In this document: in pieces, positions 40,258 to 49,885 of the stretch | Layout: every line of letters begins with the position of its first letter | How positions within the stretch are numbered: position 1 is the first letter of the stretch | Assembly: GCA_023241745.1 (NCBI GenBank) | Contig: JALQCY010000003.1 | Coordinates: forward strand, 372,001 to 436,000 | Direction: 5' to 3' | Source: Isoptericola peretonis | GTDB lineage: Bacteria > Actinomycetota > Actinomycetes > Actinomycetales > Cellulomonadaceae | Length of the DNA stretch: 64,000 nucleotides | Program-made: the position numbers and the translations under genes | The notes under the pieces: generated by a model | What the model was told of the DNA's origin: nothing | Seen by the model: the letters and a program-made list of their open reading frames with translations, nothing else | Database searches by the model: none

Positions 40258-43200
40258 TCAGGCGTCCACGGCCCGGGCCAGACGACGTGCCGCCACGCCG
40301 AGGACCAGCAGCCCGAGGGCGAGCAGCGGCAGGGTGCCCCCGCCGAACCCGGTCTCGGGCAGCTCGCCGCCCGGCGCCGTCGGCGTGTCGGGCCCGGCCG
40401 TGTTGGTGAGCGTGACGGCGTTGAGCTGCTCGTCGTCCACGTGGACCACCACCCAGCCCTCGTCGTCGGGCTCCAGCTCGTGGACGGCGGTCGCCCAGCG
40501 GGGCGTGCCCCACGTGGCGCCCTCGACGCCCGGCGGGTCCGCCTCGCGCAGCGTGACGGTGGTGCCCAGCGGGACGTCGTCGGCGACGAACGGCTCGCCC
40601 AGCACCAGCTCGCCCTGCTGGACCGGGCCGTCGTCCACGCGGTACTCGACCGGGAAGCGCGTCCCGTCGGGAACGTCGTCCGTGCCCTCGACCAGCTTCT
40701 CCACCCGGAGTGTCGTGGCGGGGGCGACGGAGTTCGTCACCGTGCCCTCGACGGTGCCGGTGCCCTCGTCGATCGTGAGGCTGCTGCCCGGCGACCACGT
40801 CGCCACCGCCCACGTCCAGCCGGGCGGCAGCACGTCGTCGGAGGGCTCCGGCTCGGTCACGTGCACGGTGGTGCCCACGGGGAAGTCGCGGCCGGGGCCC
40901 GCGGGGGTCCCGTCGGTCGGCACCTGGATCACGCCGTCGGCGGTGCTCCCGTCCGGCAGCGACGCCTCCCAGTCGACCTCGAAGGCGTCCGCGGAGACGT
41001 CGCCCGGCCCGGCGCCCTCGAGCGCCTTGGACACCTCGAAGGTCCCGTGCTCGACGGTCGCTGTGTTGGTGACCTCCACCTGTGCCGTCTCGCCGTCGCC
41101 CACGGTGATCTCCGACGGCGTGATGGTCGGGGAGCCCCAGTCCCACCCGGGCAGGTCGGGCAGGTCCGCCTCGTCGAACGTCACGGTGGTGCCCTCGGGG
41201 AACTCGACAGGCTCCCCGTCGGCGTCGGTCGGCGACACGGGCTCCCCGTCGGGTGCGAGGGAGGTCGTGCCGCTCATGGTGGCCCCGTCGGCGTAGGTCG
41301 CGGTCCAGCCCACCGAGAACTCCAGGCCCTCGGGCACGTCCTCGGCCGCGGGCCCGTCGAGGGACTTGGCCAGGGTGAAGGAGCCGGTCGGCACGCGTCC
41401 GACGTTCGCCACCTCGAGCGCGACGGTCTGCCCTCCGACCAGCTCGAACGGGTAGAAACCGTCCTCGTCGGGGTCGGTGAGCGGCTCGCCGTCCACCGAC
41501 AGCACCGGGTCCTCCCAGACGATGCCCTCGTCGAAGAGCGGCTCGGGCTCGCGTACCCAGACTGTCGAGCCCGACGGGATGGGCGTGCCGTCCAGGAGCG
41601 TGTCGACGGTCACGGGGTCGCCGACGGCGATCTCGCGCTGCCGGCCCTCGCGCGGACCGCCGGGCGGGTCGAAGGTGTACTCGATCGAGAACTGCAGGTC
41701 CGGGTCCACCGGGCCGTCGACGTCGAGCACCTTGACCACGCTGAAGGCCGCCTCGTCCTGCACGACGGTCGGGGAGAGCAGGTTGGTGAGGTCCGCGTCG
41801 ACCACCTGCCCGTCCCGCTCGATCGTGATCGTCGAGGACGGGCTCCACGAGGGGTCGCCCCACTCGAACCCCTCGGGGGCCTCCGGCGTCTCGACCTCGT
41901 CGAGCACGATCTCGGTGCCCACGGGGAACGTCACGGGGTCGCCGTCGCCGTCGACGGGGCCCCGGGGCTCGAACGTCCCGTCATCCCCCGCCACGAGGTC
42001 GATGGTGCCCTGCTCCGTCCCGCCGCCCGCCGGGTACGCGGCGGACCAGTGCACCGTGACCGTGGTGCCCGGCGGCACGAGGACAGGATCGTCCGTGCCG
42101 TCGGTCACGCTCTTGGTGACCTCGAACGTACCTTCCACGCGCTCCGCCGTGTTCGTCACGGTGGCGCTCACGACGGCGTCGCCGTCGGCGGTGATCGTCA
42201 CCGGGTTCGGGGACACCGTGGGCGGGCCCCACTCCCAGCCGGGGACGTCGTCCGGCGGCTGCTCCTCGAACGTGACGACCGTGCCGACCGGGAACGTGCG
42301 CGTGGTGCCGTCCACCGACCTCGGGCTCACCGGGCTGCCGTCCGCCGGCAGCGCGAGCGTGCCGGTACCGAGCACCGCGCCGTCGGGCGAGGTCGCCGTC
42401 CAGTCGACGCTGAACGTCGTGCCGTCGGGCAGGTCGCCGACGGCGATGCCGTCGAGCTCCTTGGTGACCTCGAACGTGCCGCGCGGCTCGCCGCACGGGA
42501 CGGTGCCGGCGAACAGGAACGAGTGCACCTCGCCGCCCAGCAGCGTCACGTCGCGGCCGATCACCTGGCCGTCGAGCGGGGCGGCGTCCACGGTGACGTC
42601 GGCGAACGGGGCGTAGATCGACCCGTCGATGCGCTCACCGGTGTGCTCGACGGTCACGTCACCCGTCACGGCGGACAGGTCCCACAGGATGTACGGCGAG
42701 TACTGGCCCTGCGGGTCGACCCGCAGGCCGTGGACGTGGGTGGTGCCGGCGGGGACGCGGATGATCAGCGGGTTCTCCCGCCCCGGCACGGCGCTGCCCG
42801 GGGAGAACTGCAGCAGGGAGGTGTTGGCGACCAGCTCGTACGGGACGACGTTGGGGCGGTCCGCGGCGAGCGGGTCCAGCACGACGCGGTCGCCGTCGTC
42901 CTCGGCCACCGTCACGTGGTGCGCGTCCTGGCCGTCCGGGTCGGTGATCGTGGCGAGGCACTCGGCGCTCTCCTCGGTCGTCGCGTCCTGCTCCGCCTCG
43001 ACGTACCCGGCGACGACGTCCTGGGTGTCGCCGGTCTGCTTGGTGAAGATCGACGTGTTCCCGCCGGTCGGCGGCTCGGCGTCCGCCGGGTAGGTCTGCG
43101 CGGTCGCGTCGATGAGCGGCGGGTTCGAGCCCGGCAGCGACACGCGCACCCAGCTCTCGCCGCGCGCCGACGTCTCGTACGGGCCGAGGTCGCGGTCCAC

Positions 43201-43644
43201 CATCTTGAGCGTGCCGACGTTCTCCGGCGTGGTGGCACCGCGGCTGGTGACGTTCACCTGCCCGACGTTCCGGGACGTGTCGGGGTCGTACCGCCCGACG
43301 AGCAGCCGCGTCGGGTCGCCGTCCACGGTCGGGATCGTGTAGTCGGCCGTGCCGGCGGCCACCTGGATCACGGCCCACTGCGCGGTCTGCGTCACCGTGA
43401 GGTCCCGACCCGCGGCGAGCGACCCCTCGAGCTCCTGGTTGCCGATGACGGCGTCCCGCTGCGCATACACGGTGAACCCGCCGGCCGACGTGAACGGGTT
43501 GACGTTCCCCTCGGCCGCGGCGACCGCGGGCGGCGCGGTCGCCGCCTGCTGCACCCCGAGGCCGATCGTGCCGCCGAGGGCGAGCGCCGCGGCGACGACC
43601 CCGCTCGCCGTCCTGCGACCGGTGGCCGTACCCCTGCTCCGCAT
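40258..43644 (-). CDS. LPETG-anchored choice-of-anchor A surface protein with DUF5979 repeats
   Basis: 1128 aa. After a signal peptide (to AVAAAEG) the N-terminal domain has the choice-of-anchor A pattern (NPFTSAGGFTVYAQRDAVIGNQELEGSLAAGRDL, then LWDLSAVTGDVTVEHTGERIDGSIYAP). Six DUF5979-like repeats of about 110 residues follow; each opens as in GTFEVTKELDG and contains a TVTFEE- or TTVHVTE-type strand. The end is LPETG, a membrane helix and RRLARAVDA, so it is covalently attached to peptidoglycan by a sortase that is not in this window. The repeats resemble adhesin stalks. The CPCG-like Cys near residue 387 may be isolated. ATG 43644 has GAGGGG upstream. The next gene downstream is a hydrolase. 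Confidence 0.93.
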   Translation of the reverse strand: MRSRGTATGRRTASGVVAAALALGGTIGLGVQQAATAPPAVAAAEGNVNPFTSAGGFTVYAQRDAVIGNQELEGSLAAGRDLTVTQTAQWAVIQVAAGTADYTIPTVDGDPTRLLVGRYDPDTSRNVGQVNVTSRGATTPENVGTLKMVDRDLGPYETSARGESWVRVSLPGSNPPLIDATAQTYPADAEPPTGGNTSIFTKQTGDTQDVVAGYVEAEQDATTEESAECLATITDPDGQDAHHVTVAEDDGDRVVLDPLAADRPNVVPYELVANTSLLQFSPGSAVPGRENPLIIRVPAGTTHVHGLRVDPQGQYSPYILWDLSAVTGDVTVEHTGERIDGSIYAPFADVTVDAAPLDGQVIGRDVTLLGGEVHSFLFAGTVPCGEPRGTFEVTKELDGIAVGDLPDGTTFSVDWTATSPDGAVLGTGTLALPADGSPVSPRSVDGTTRTFPVGTVVTFEEQPPDDVPGWEWGPPTVSPNPVTITADGDAVVSATVTNTAERVEGTFEVTKSVTDGTDDPVLVPPGTTVTVHWSAAYPAGGGTEQGTIDLVAGDDGTFEPRGPVDGDGDPVTFPVGTEIVLDEVETPEAPEGFEWGDPSWSPSSTITIERDGQVVDADLTNLLSPTVVQDEAAFSVVKVLDVDGPVDPDLQFSIEYTFDPPGGPREGRQREIAVGDPVTVDTLLDGTPIPSGSTVWVREPEPLFDEGIVWEDPVLSVDGEPLTDPDEDGFYPFELVGGQTVALEVANVGRVPTGSFTLAKSLDGPAAEDVPEGLEFSVGWTATYADGATMSGTTSLAPDGEPVSPTDADGEPVEFPEGTTVTFDEADLPDLPGWDWGSPTITPSEITVGDGETAQVEVTNTATVEHGTFEVSKALEGAGPGDVSADAFEVDWEASLPDGSTADGVIQVPTDGTPAGPGRDFPVGTTVHVTEPEPSDDVLPPGWTWAVATWSPGSSLTIDEGTGTVEGTVTNSVAPATTLRVEKLVEGTDDVPDGTRFPVEYRVDDGPVQQGELVLGEPFVADDVPLGTTVTLREADPPGVEGATWGTPRWATAVHELEPDDEGWVVVHVDDEQLNAVTLTNTAGPDTPTAPGGELPETGFGGGTLPLLALGLLVLGVAARRLARAVDA

Positions 43645-43830
43645 GCGCCCCTGACCCCTCCGAGAAACCAGCCCTGCTCCGCCTCGCGCCACACTCTAGG
43701 GAGGCGTCGCGCCGACCGCGCGGTGGTCACGCTCCCATCTTTTGCGGCGCCCGCTGAACGCCCGGCGAACGCTCGGCGAACTCTTGCCGGACGGCCCCGC
43801 CGGCGGCAGGGACGCGGCCATACTTCGGCT

Positions 43831-44790
43831 GTGCACGAGGACATCGCCCGCCTGGCCCGCCACGTCGCCCCCCGCGGGGCGGCGCGCGCCGGCTCGATCA
43901 CCGACCTCGCGCAGCCCGTGCTGGTGGTCGGGTCCACGATGGCGGTGGGCGAGCTGGAGGTCGTCTTCCGCCGGCCCGAGGTGGGCTCCGTCGCGGTACA
44001 GGACGACGCGGCGCCAGAGCGCACCGGCATCGTCACCCGCGCGGGGCTCGCGGCCGCGCTCACCGGGAGGCTCGGCTACGGGCGCGCGGTGCTGGAGCGG
44101 CGTCCCACCGGGGCTGTCGCCGACTGGTCGCCCCTCGTCGTCGCACCGGGGACGCCGGTGGCGGACGTCGCCGCCGCCGCGATGTCCCGCTCCGCGCAGC
44201 GGCGCTACGACGACGTCCTGGTGAGCGGGGCGGCGTCCTGGGGCGCGGCGACCACGGCCGACGTCATGCGCGCCGTCGTCGCGGAGCTCGCGGAGCGGTC
44301 CACGCACGACCCCCTCACGCTCCTGCCCGGGCGCTCCGCCACCTGGTACTCGCTGACCCGCCGCTGCGCGCTGGTGCACGGGGGCGCGACACGCGTCGTG
44401 CTGGTGCTGCTCGACGTGCGGGGCACCGGCACCATCAACGCCCACCACGGGCAGGCGACCGGCGACGCCGTGCTGACCGCCCTGGCAGCGCGGCTTCGCG
44501 CGGCCCTGCCCGCCGGGTGCGAGGCCGGGCGGGTCGACGGTGACGGGTTCGCCGTGCTGGCCACCCTGCCCGCGATGGACGACATCCAGGCCGCGGCGTC
44601 CGCCGACGCCCTGCGTCAGCACCTGCTCGCGCACCTCGCCGAGCCGTCCGACGGGTTCCAGGCTGCCGTCTGGCCCGCCCTGCACTCGGCCGCCGCCTGG
44701 TCGGTGGCCGGCGCGGCGGACGCGGACGAGCTCGTGGCCCTCGCCGAACGTCGGCTGGAGCGCGAGCGCCGCGGCGCGGCGCTCGTCTGA
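43831..44790 (+). CDS. CBS-pair protein with degenerate GGDEF domain
   Basis: 319 aa, no membrane segment. The N-terminal half is a CBS-pair-like region (GSITDLAQPVLVVGSTMAVGELEVVF, then LVVAPGTPVADVAAAAMSR). The C-terminal half is a GGDEF fold: DPLTLLPGR replaces the DxLTGLxNR start, LLDVRGTGTINAHHGQATGDAVL is the alpha1/beta2 region, and GRVDGDGFAVL stands in the position of RxGGDEF. The signature is DGDGF, so cyclase activity is unlikely; nucleotide binding or a regulatory role is possible. GTG 43831. Convergent with the SBP gene of the ABC transporter, which also has CBS domains. Confidence 0.85.
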   Translation: MHEDIARLARHVAPRGAARAGSITDLAQPVLVVGSTMAVGELEVVFRRPEVGSVAVQDDAAPERTGIVTRAGLAAALTGRLGYGRAVLERRPTGAVADWSPLVVAPGTPVADVAAAAMSRSAQRRYDDVLVSGAASWGAATTADVMRAVVAELAERSTHDPLTLLPGRSATWYSLTRRCALVHGGATRVVLVLLDVRGTGTINAHHGQATGDAVLTALAARLRAALPAGCEAGRVDGDGFAVLATLPAMDDIQAAASADALRQHLLAHLAEPSDGFQAAVWPALHSAAAWSVAGAADADELVALAERRLERERRGAALV

Positions 44791-44803
44791 CCGCGGGACG
44801 GGC

Positions 44804-45802
44804 TCAGCCGCCCGGCGTCACCAGGCCCTCGGAGACCAGCCAGTCCAGCGCGACGTCACCGGGCTCCTCGCCGTCCACGTCGACGCGGGCGTTGAGCTCG
44901 ATCATCGTCTCGTCGGTGAGCAGCGGCGAGATCCGGTTCAGCACCTCGGCGATCTCGGGGTTCTCCTCGAGCTTGTCCGTACGGACGTAGGGCGCCACGT
45001 TGTACGACGGGAAGTACTTCTCGTCGTCCGCGAGCACGGTGAGGTCGAGCGCGAGGATGCGCCCGTCCGTCGTGAAGATCTCGCCGAAGTTGCAGGCGCC
45101 GTCCGCCGTCGCCTGATAGATGGCGCCCGTGTCCATGATCCTGATGTTGTCCGCGGGCACGCCGTCCGGGTCGTCGAGCGGGATCCCGTAGTGCTCCAGC
45201 ATCGGCTCCAGGCCGTCGTCGCGGCTGCGGAACTCGCTCTCCACGCAGAAGGTGCGCTCCTCGACGGGCACGTCGGCGATCTGCGACAGGCTCTCGATGC
45301 CGAGCCGCTGGGTGACCTCGGGGTTCATCGCGAAGCCGTAGGTGTTGTTCATGGGGGCCGGCGGCAGCCAGGTCAGGCCGTTGGCGAGGTCGGCGTCGTG
45401 CACCGCCTGCCACTGCTCCTCCTGGTCGGGGATGCCCGTCTCGGCCATGTACGACACCCACGCCGTGCCCGTGTACTCGAACTGCACGTCGGTGTCGCCG
45501 TTGACCATGGCGCCGCGGGCGGGGTTCGAGCCGGGGATGTTGGTGGCGTCCACGACCGTGTAGCTGGCGGCGCGCAGCGCCAGGACGCCGATCTTGCCCA
45601 GGATCACCTGCTCGGTGAAGTTCTTGGACCCGACGGTGACCGTGGTGCCGGCCGCCGCATCGATCGGCTGGATCTCGCCCGGGCCGACCGGCGGCGCGTA
45701 GCCGGACGACGGCTGGAGGCCGCACGCGGCGAGGGGCACGGTGACGGCTGCCGCGGCGAGGGCGGCCAGCAGACCGCGTCGTCGCGTCGTCGGGGTCCTC
45801 AT
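44804..45802 (-). CDS. Osmoprotectant ABC transporter substrate-binding lipoprotein
   Basis: 332 aa. Lipobox LAACG after a twin-Arg-containing signal (TTRRRGLLAALAAAAVTVP). The mature protein is an OpuAC/OpuBC-type periplasmic-binding fold: TVTVGSKNFTEQVILGKI is the family signature, and DVQFEYTGTAW and CNFGEIFTTDGRI are binding-site segments. It binds glycine betaine, choline or proline-type solutes outside the membrane. GAGGT precedes ATG 45802 by 7 nt. Last gene of the four-gene operon, 10 nt after the second permease. Confidence 0.94.
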   Translation of the reverse strand: MRTPTTRRRGLLAALAAAAVTVPLAACGLQPSSGYAPPVGPGEIQPIDAAAGTTVTVGSKNFTEQVILGKIGVLALRAASYTVVDATNIPGSNPARGAMVNGDTDVQFEYTGTAWVSYMAETGIPDQEEQWQAVHDADLANGLTWLPPAPMNNTYGFAMNPEVTQRLGIESLSQIADVPVEERTFCVESEFRSRDDGLEPMLEHYGIPLDDPDGVPADNIRIMDTGAIYQATADGACNFGEIFTTDGRILALDLTVLADDEKYFPSYNVAPYVRTDKLEENPEIAEVLNRISPLLTDETMIELNARVDVDGEEPGDVALDWLVSEGLVTPGG

Positions 45803-45812
45803 CGTCTGCACC

Positions 45813-46595
45813 TCACAGTCCCCTGGGCCGGGCGACGTGCTCGACGACGCGCCCGAGCCAGTCGACGACCAGGGCGAGCAGGGCCACGAGCAGGGCGCCG
45901 GAGACGAGCAGCGTGGGCAGGTACAGGTTGATGCCGGTGGTGATGAGCAGGCCGAGCCCGCCGCCGTCGACGAAGACGGCGAGCGTGGCGGTGCCGACCA
46001 GCAGCACCAGGGCCGTGCGGATCCCGGCGAGGATGACGGGGACGGCGAGGGGCAGCTCCACCCGCACGAGGACGGCGAGGGCCGACATCCCCATGCCGCG
46101 GCCGGCCTCCACGAGCCGAGGGTCGACGGCCGCGAGCCCCACCATGGTGTTGCTCAGCACGGGCAGCACCGCGTAGACCACGAGGGCGACGACGGCGGTG
46201 GTGGGGCCGAACCCGAGCCACATCGCCAGCAGCACGATGAGGCCGATGGCCGGGGCCGCCTGGCCGACGTTCGCCACGGCGACGACCGGGGCGGCGAGAC
46301 GGCGCAGCCGCCCGCGGGTCAGCAGGATGCCCAGCGGGACGGCGATCACCACGACGATCACCGCGGCCGTGAACGTCAGGCGCAGGTGCTCGCCGATCGC
46401 CGGGAGCAGGGCGTCCCAGGTGAGCGCTCGGCTCTCGGTGCTCGTGAGGTCCGCCTGCCCCAACCAGAGGAAGTAGGCGACGAGGACCACCGCGACGAGC
46501 ACCGGCTGGAGCACCAGCGCGCGCCACCCGCGGTCGGCCGCCTCCGGCGCGGCGACGGTCCCGTCGGCCAGCTTGTCGGTCGCCGCGGCGCTCAC
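45813..46595 (-). CDS. Osmoprotectant ABC transporter permease (second)
   Basis: 260 aa, about five or six membrane helices. The EAA motif region is LVEAGRGMGMSALAVLVRVELPLAVPVILAG, which docks on the ATPase. GTG 46595 overlaps the ATPase stop by 4 nt. Has a longer N-terminus than the first permease. OpuBB/OpuBD-like. Confidence 0.94.
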   Translation of the reverse strand: MSAAATDKLADGTVAAPEAADRGWRALVLQPVLVAVVLVAYFLWLGQADLTSTESRALTWDALLPAIGEHLRLTFTAAVIVVVIAVPLGILLTRGRLRRLAAPVVAVANVGQAAPAIGLIVLLAMWLGFGPTTAVVALVVYAVLPVLSNTMVGLAAVDPRLVEAGRGMGMSALAVLVRVELPLAVPVILAGIRTALVLLVGTATLAVFVDGGGLGLLITTGINLYLPTLLVSGALLVALLALVVDWLGRVVEHVARPRGL

Positions 46596-47791
46596 GACGG
46601 TGTCCCCGTGCCCTCGGCCGGGGCCGCCGAGGCGGGCCGCGCCGGCGTCATCGAGGTCAGCAGCGTCTCCGCCGACAGGTATCCCAGGTAGGTGTCGCGG
46701 CGGCCGGTGACCACGACGGCGTTGTGGGCCGTGGTGAGGATGGTGTCGAGCGCCTCGTGGAGCGTGGCGCGGCGCGAGAGCGTGGGCAGGTCGCGGTCGA
46801 CGGTGGCCACGACGGTGTCCTCCCGGGCGAGGCGGTCCACGTCCACCCAGCGGCGGGGCCGTCCCGCGGCGTCGAGCACGACCACGAACTCGTCGCCCGC
46901 GGCCCGTGCCGCCGCGACCGCCTCGGCGGCGGGGCTGCCCGCCGTCACGGTGGTGCCCCGCTCGAGCGGGACGTCGGCCAGGGTCGACAGGGTCAGCGTC
47001 TTGAGCGCCGCGCCCGTGCCGATGAAGTCGGACACGAACTCCTCGGCGGGGGCGGTGAGGATCTCCTCGGGGGTGCCGAGCTGCACGATCCTGGCCCCGA
47101 CGTCGAGGATCGCGATCCGGTCGCCGAGCTTGACGGCCTCGTCGAAGTCGTGGGTGACCATGACGATCGTCTTGCCGAGCTCGTCCTGGATGCTCAGCAG
47201 CTCGTTCTGCAGCCGCTGCCGCGTGATCGGGTCGACGGCCCCGAAGGGCTCGTCCATGAGCAGCACGGGCGGGTCGGCAGCCAGGGCGCGTGCCACGCCG
47301 ACGCGCTGCTGCTGGCCGCCGGACAGCTCGCGAGGGTAGCGGCCGCGGTAGTCGGCCGGGTCCAGGCCGACGAGCTCGAGCAGCTCGTCCACGCGGGCGG
47401 CGGTGCGCGCCTTGTCCCACCCGAGCATCTTCGGCACCAGCCCGACGTTGGCGGCCACCGTCATGTGGGGGAACAGGCCGCCGGCCTGGATGACGTACCC
47501 GATGCGGCGCCGCAGCTTGTCGGCGTCCTGGGTGGTCACGTCCTCGCCGTCGAGCACGATCCGGCCCGACGTCGGCTCGATGAGCCGGTTGATCATCTTG
47601 AGCGTGGTCGTCTTGCCGCAGCCCGACGGGCCGACGAGCACGAGGATCTCCCCCGCCCGGATCTCCAGGTCGACGCCGTCGACGGCCGGCCGGGGCTGCC
47701 CCGGGTACCTCTTCGTGACCCCCTGCAGGTGGATGGACGCCCCGGTCGTGCCGGCCGCGCCCTCGTCGGCGGTCGTGGTGGTCTCAGGCAC
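46592..47791 (-). CDS. Osmoprotectant ABC transporter ATPase with CBS domains
   Basis: 399 aa. Walker A GPSGCGKTT, Q loop, signature LSGGQQQR, Walker B VLLMDEPFGAVD and the H-loop VTHD are intact. A C-terminal CBS pair (GTTVTAGSPAAEAVAAARAAG, then TLSRRATLHEALDTIL) is the ProV/OpuAA-type ionic-strength and nucleotide sensor. It energises import of compatible solutes. GTG 47791 overlaps the first permease stop by 8 nt. Confidence 0.96.
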   Translation of the reverse strand: MPETTTTADEGAAGTTGASIHLQGVTKRYPGQPRPAVDGVDLEIRAGEILVLVGPSGCGKTTTLKMINRLIEPTSGRIVLDGEDVTTQDADKLRRRIGYVIQAGGLFPHMTVAANVGLVPKMLGWDKARTAARVDELLELVGLDPADYRGRYPRELSGGQQQRVGVARALAADPPVLLMDEPFGAVDPITRQRLQNELLSIQDELGKTIVMVTHDFDEAVKLGDRIAILDVGARIVQLGTPEEILTAPAEEFVSDFIGTGAALKTLTLSTLADVPLERGTTVTAGSPAAEAVAAARAAGDEFVVVLDAAGRPRRWVDVDRLAREDTVVATVDRDLPTLSRRATLHEALDTILTTAHNAVVVTGRRDTYLGYLSAETLLTSMTPARPASAAPAEGTGTPS

Positions 47792-48425
47792 GGATCCCCC
47801 TGGAGGTGGTGAGGCGGCCGACCAGCACCAGCAGCAGGTCGACCAGCAGGGCGAGGACGACGACGAAGATCGTCCCGGTGAGCGTCGAGTAGACGGCGTT
47901 CGCGCCGCCCAGGCGGGACAGCCCGCTGAAGATGAAGCCGCCCAGGCCCGGGCCCAGGACGTACGCCGCGACGGCCGCGATGCCCATGACCATCTGGGTG
48001 GACACGCGGATCCCCGTGAGCACGACCGGCCAGGCGAGCGGCAGCTCGACGCGCAGGAGCGTGGCCGCACGGCTCATGCCGATGCCGCGGGCCGCCTCGA
48101 CCGTGCCGCGGTCGACGCCCGACAGGCCGACGACGGCGTTGCGCAGGATCGGCAGCGTGGCGTAGAAGGTCAGCGCGACCACGGAGGTGGCCACGCCGAA
48201 GCCGAGCCAGGTCAGCAGGAGGCCGAGCAGGGCGAACGACGGGATGGTCAGGCCGATCGCCGTCGTCGAGCCGGCGAGGGACGTCAGGTGCCGGTTCCGG
48301 TACACCAGCACGGCGACGACGAGAGCGATGACCGTGGCGAGCAGCACGCACTGGAGCACGAGGCTGGCGTGCTGGTAGGAGGAGAACAGGATCTCGTCGC
48401 GACGGGCGACGACGTAATCCCACAT
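47784..48425 (-). CDS. Osmoprotectant ABC transporter permease (first)
   Basis: 213 aa, six hydrophobic segments. The EAA loop is TVEAARGIGMSRAATLLRVELPLAWPVVL. It heads the operon permease-ATPase-permease-SBP, the standard OpuB/ProU-type order. GGAGGAG precedes ATG 48425. The length is typical of OpuBB/OpuBD permeases. Confidence 0.95.
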   Translation of the reverse strand: MWDYVVARRDEILFSSYQHASLVLQCVLLATVIALVVAVLVYRNRHLTSLAGSTTAIGLTIPSFALLGLLLTWLGFGVATSVVALTFYATLPILRNAVVGLSGVDRGTVEAARGIGMSRAATLLRVELPLAWPVVLTGIRVSTQMVMGIAAVAAYVLGPGLGGFIFSGLSRLGGANAVYSTLTGTIFVVVLALLVDLLLVLVGRLTTSRGIRA

Positions 48426-48905
48426 GCGGTGCTCTCTCCTCCGGCAGTCCCGGCAGGGCGGTGGCCCCACGCTGCGCCCACCCTGGCATGCTCGCCAGAT
48501 GAAGGCGCGACGACAGGCCCATGACCATCACGGGTCGGACGGTCAACCATCGTGATGACGAAGGCATGAGTCCGTCAAGTCGCGCGCCGTTCCCCGGGCA
48601 GCGAGAAGCCCGCGGGCTCGAGGTCGAACCTCCAGCCGTGCTGGACGAGGGCACGGCACCCGCGGGCTCCGGTGGTCGCGAGGAACTCGCTACCCGTCCC
48701 GCGCGCCGACCGGGCTCGACGACCTCGTCGTCGGGTCCGGCAGCGCGAAACGCTCAAGGGCGCGCGCGACTAGCGCGCGACCACCTCATGGGTCCGAAGA
48801 GTCTTCACTGCGTCGGATCACCTCCCTTCTCATGTGCCGACGACGCTACGCCCGCCCCGTCGGACCTGCCAAGGGTTTTCCTCAGGGTGAACCGGCGGGC
48901 ACCGC
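48426..48905. other. 480-bp gene-free stretch
   Basis: This must hold the promoter of the osmoprotectant operon. A minus-strand frame at 48575-48757 encodes about 60 residues with no recognisable family, possibly a relic. CATCACG and CGTGATG form a 7-bp inverted repeat near 48527-48556. Nothing else could be recognised. Confidence 0.4.
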
Positions 48906-49829
48906 TCAGCCACGCCGGAGGTGCGCCCACTCGCCGGGGTAGTCGTCCAGCCACTGCTCGAGCGAGCGGGCGGGGCGGCCGACGAGGCGGCCGACGTCGT
49001 CCGAGACGTGCGCCAGCTCCCCCGCGGCGATGGCGGTGTACGACGTGACCCACCCGTCCACCTCGAACGGCTCCGCCCCGTACCGGGCGCGGGAGGCGTA
49101 CGCCTCCTCCACGGTCTCCGGGTGGTACGTCAGGTCACGGCCCGCCGCGCGGCCCAGCGTGGCCGCGACGTCGTCGAGCGTGAGCGCCTCCGGCCCGGTC
49201 ACCTCGTACACCGCGCCGTCGTGCCGGGCGGGCCGCTCGTCGAGGATGACGGCGGTCGCGACGTCGGCGACGTCGTCGTGGGACACCGCGGCGACGCGGC
49301 CGTCCGCGGCCGGGCCGCGGATGACGCCGTCACGCCCGACGAACATGCTCAGCGCGTGGAAGTACAGGTTGTCGCGCAGCACGGTCCAGCGCAGGCCGGT
49401 CCGCGCGGCGACGTCGGCCAGGTGCTGCTCCGTGCGCCAGTGGTCCCGGGCGAACGTGAACGTCGCGTCGGGAGCGGCGCCCGCGAACGAGGTGTAGACG
49501 AGCCGCTCCACGCCGACGGCCGACGCCGCGTCGATCATCGCCGTGTGCTGGGCGACGCGGCCGGGCGCCTCGCGCGCGCTCACCAGGAACACCGTGCGCG
49601 CGCCCTCGAACGCCGCACGCATCGCGGCGGCGTCGTGGTACCCGTCCGCGACGGCGACCTCGCACTCCGGCAGCGCGCGGCCGTCGCTGAGCCGGGGCGC
49701 GCGCGACGGGTCGCGCACGACGAGCCGTTGTCGTGCCCCCTCCGCCGCCAGCCGGAACGCGAGCCGCGACCCGAGCCGACCGCTGGCCCCCGTCACGGCG
49801 ACCAGCCCGTCCGCCGCCCATCTCGCCAT
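48906..49829 (-). CDS. NmrA/SDR-a5-type NAD(P)-binding oxidoreductase
   Basis: 307 aa. VAVTGASGRLGSRLAFRL is the nucleotide-binding motif, VVRDPSRAPRL gives NADP-type selection, VYTSFAGAAP follows in the active-site strand and TVLRDNLYF is typical of YtfG/QorB-like quinone oxidoreductases. Likely reduces quinones or related carbonyls. ATG 49829. It is followed downstream by gene-free sequence before the ABC operon. Confidence 0.92.
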   Translation of the reverse strand: MARWAADGLVAVTGASGRLGSRLAFRLAAEGARQRLVVRDPSRAPRLSDGRALPECEVAVADGYHDAAAMRAAFEGARTVFLVSAREAPGRVAQHTAMIDAASAVGVERLVYTSFAGAAPDATFTFARDHWRTEQHLADVAARTGLRWTVLRDNLYFHALSMFVGRDGVIRGPAADGRVAAVSHDDVADVATAVILDERPARHDGAVYEVTGPEALTLDDVAATLGRAAGRDLTYHPETVEEAYASRARYGAEPFEVDGWVTSYTAIAAGELAHVSDDVGRLVGRPARSLEQWLDDYPGEWAHLRRG

Positions 49830-49885
49830 GGCTCACGGTAGGCACGACATGGCGTCCTCGGCCTGTCGAGCCCGCTCGGCAGCGG

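Noticed and set aside
40441..43830. Plus-strand open frame extending upstream of the CBS/GGDEF gene
   Set aside because: Antisense to the LPETG surface protein; real homology starts at 43831.
48575..48757. Gene of 60 residues before the ABC operon
   Set aside because: No family, no ribosome binding site; might be a relic but cannot be supported.
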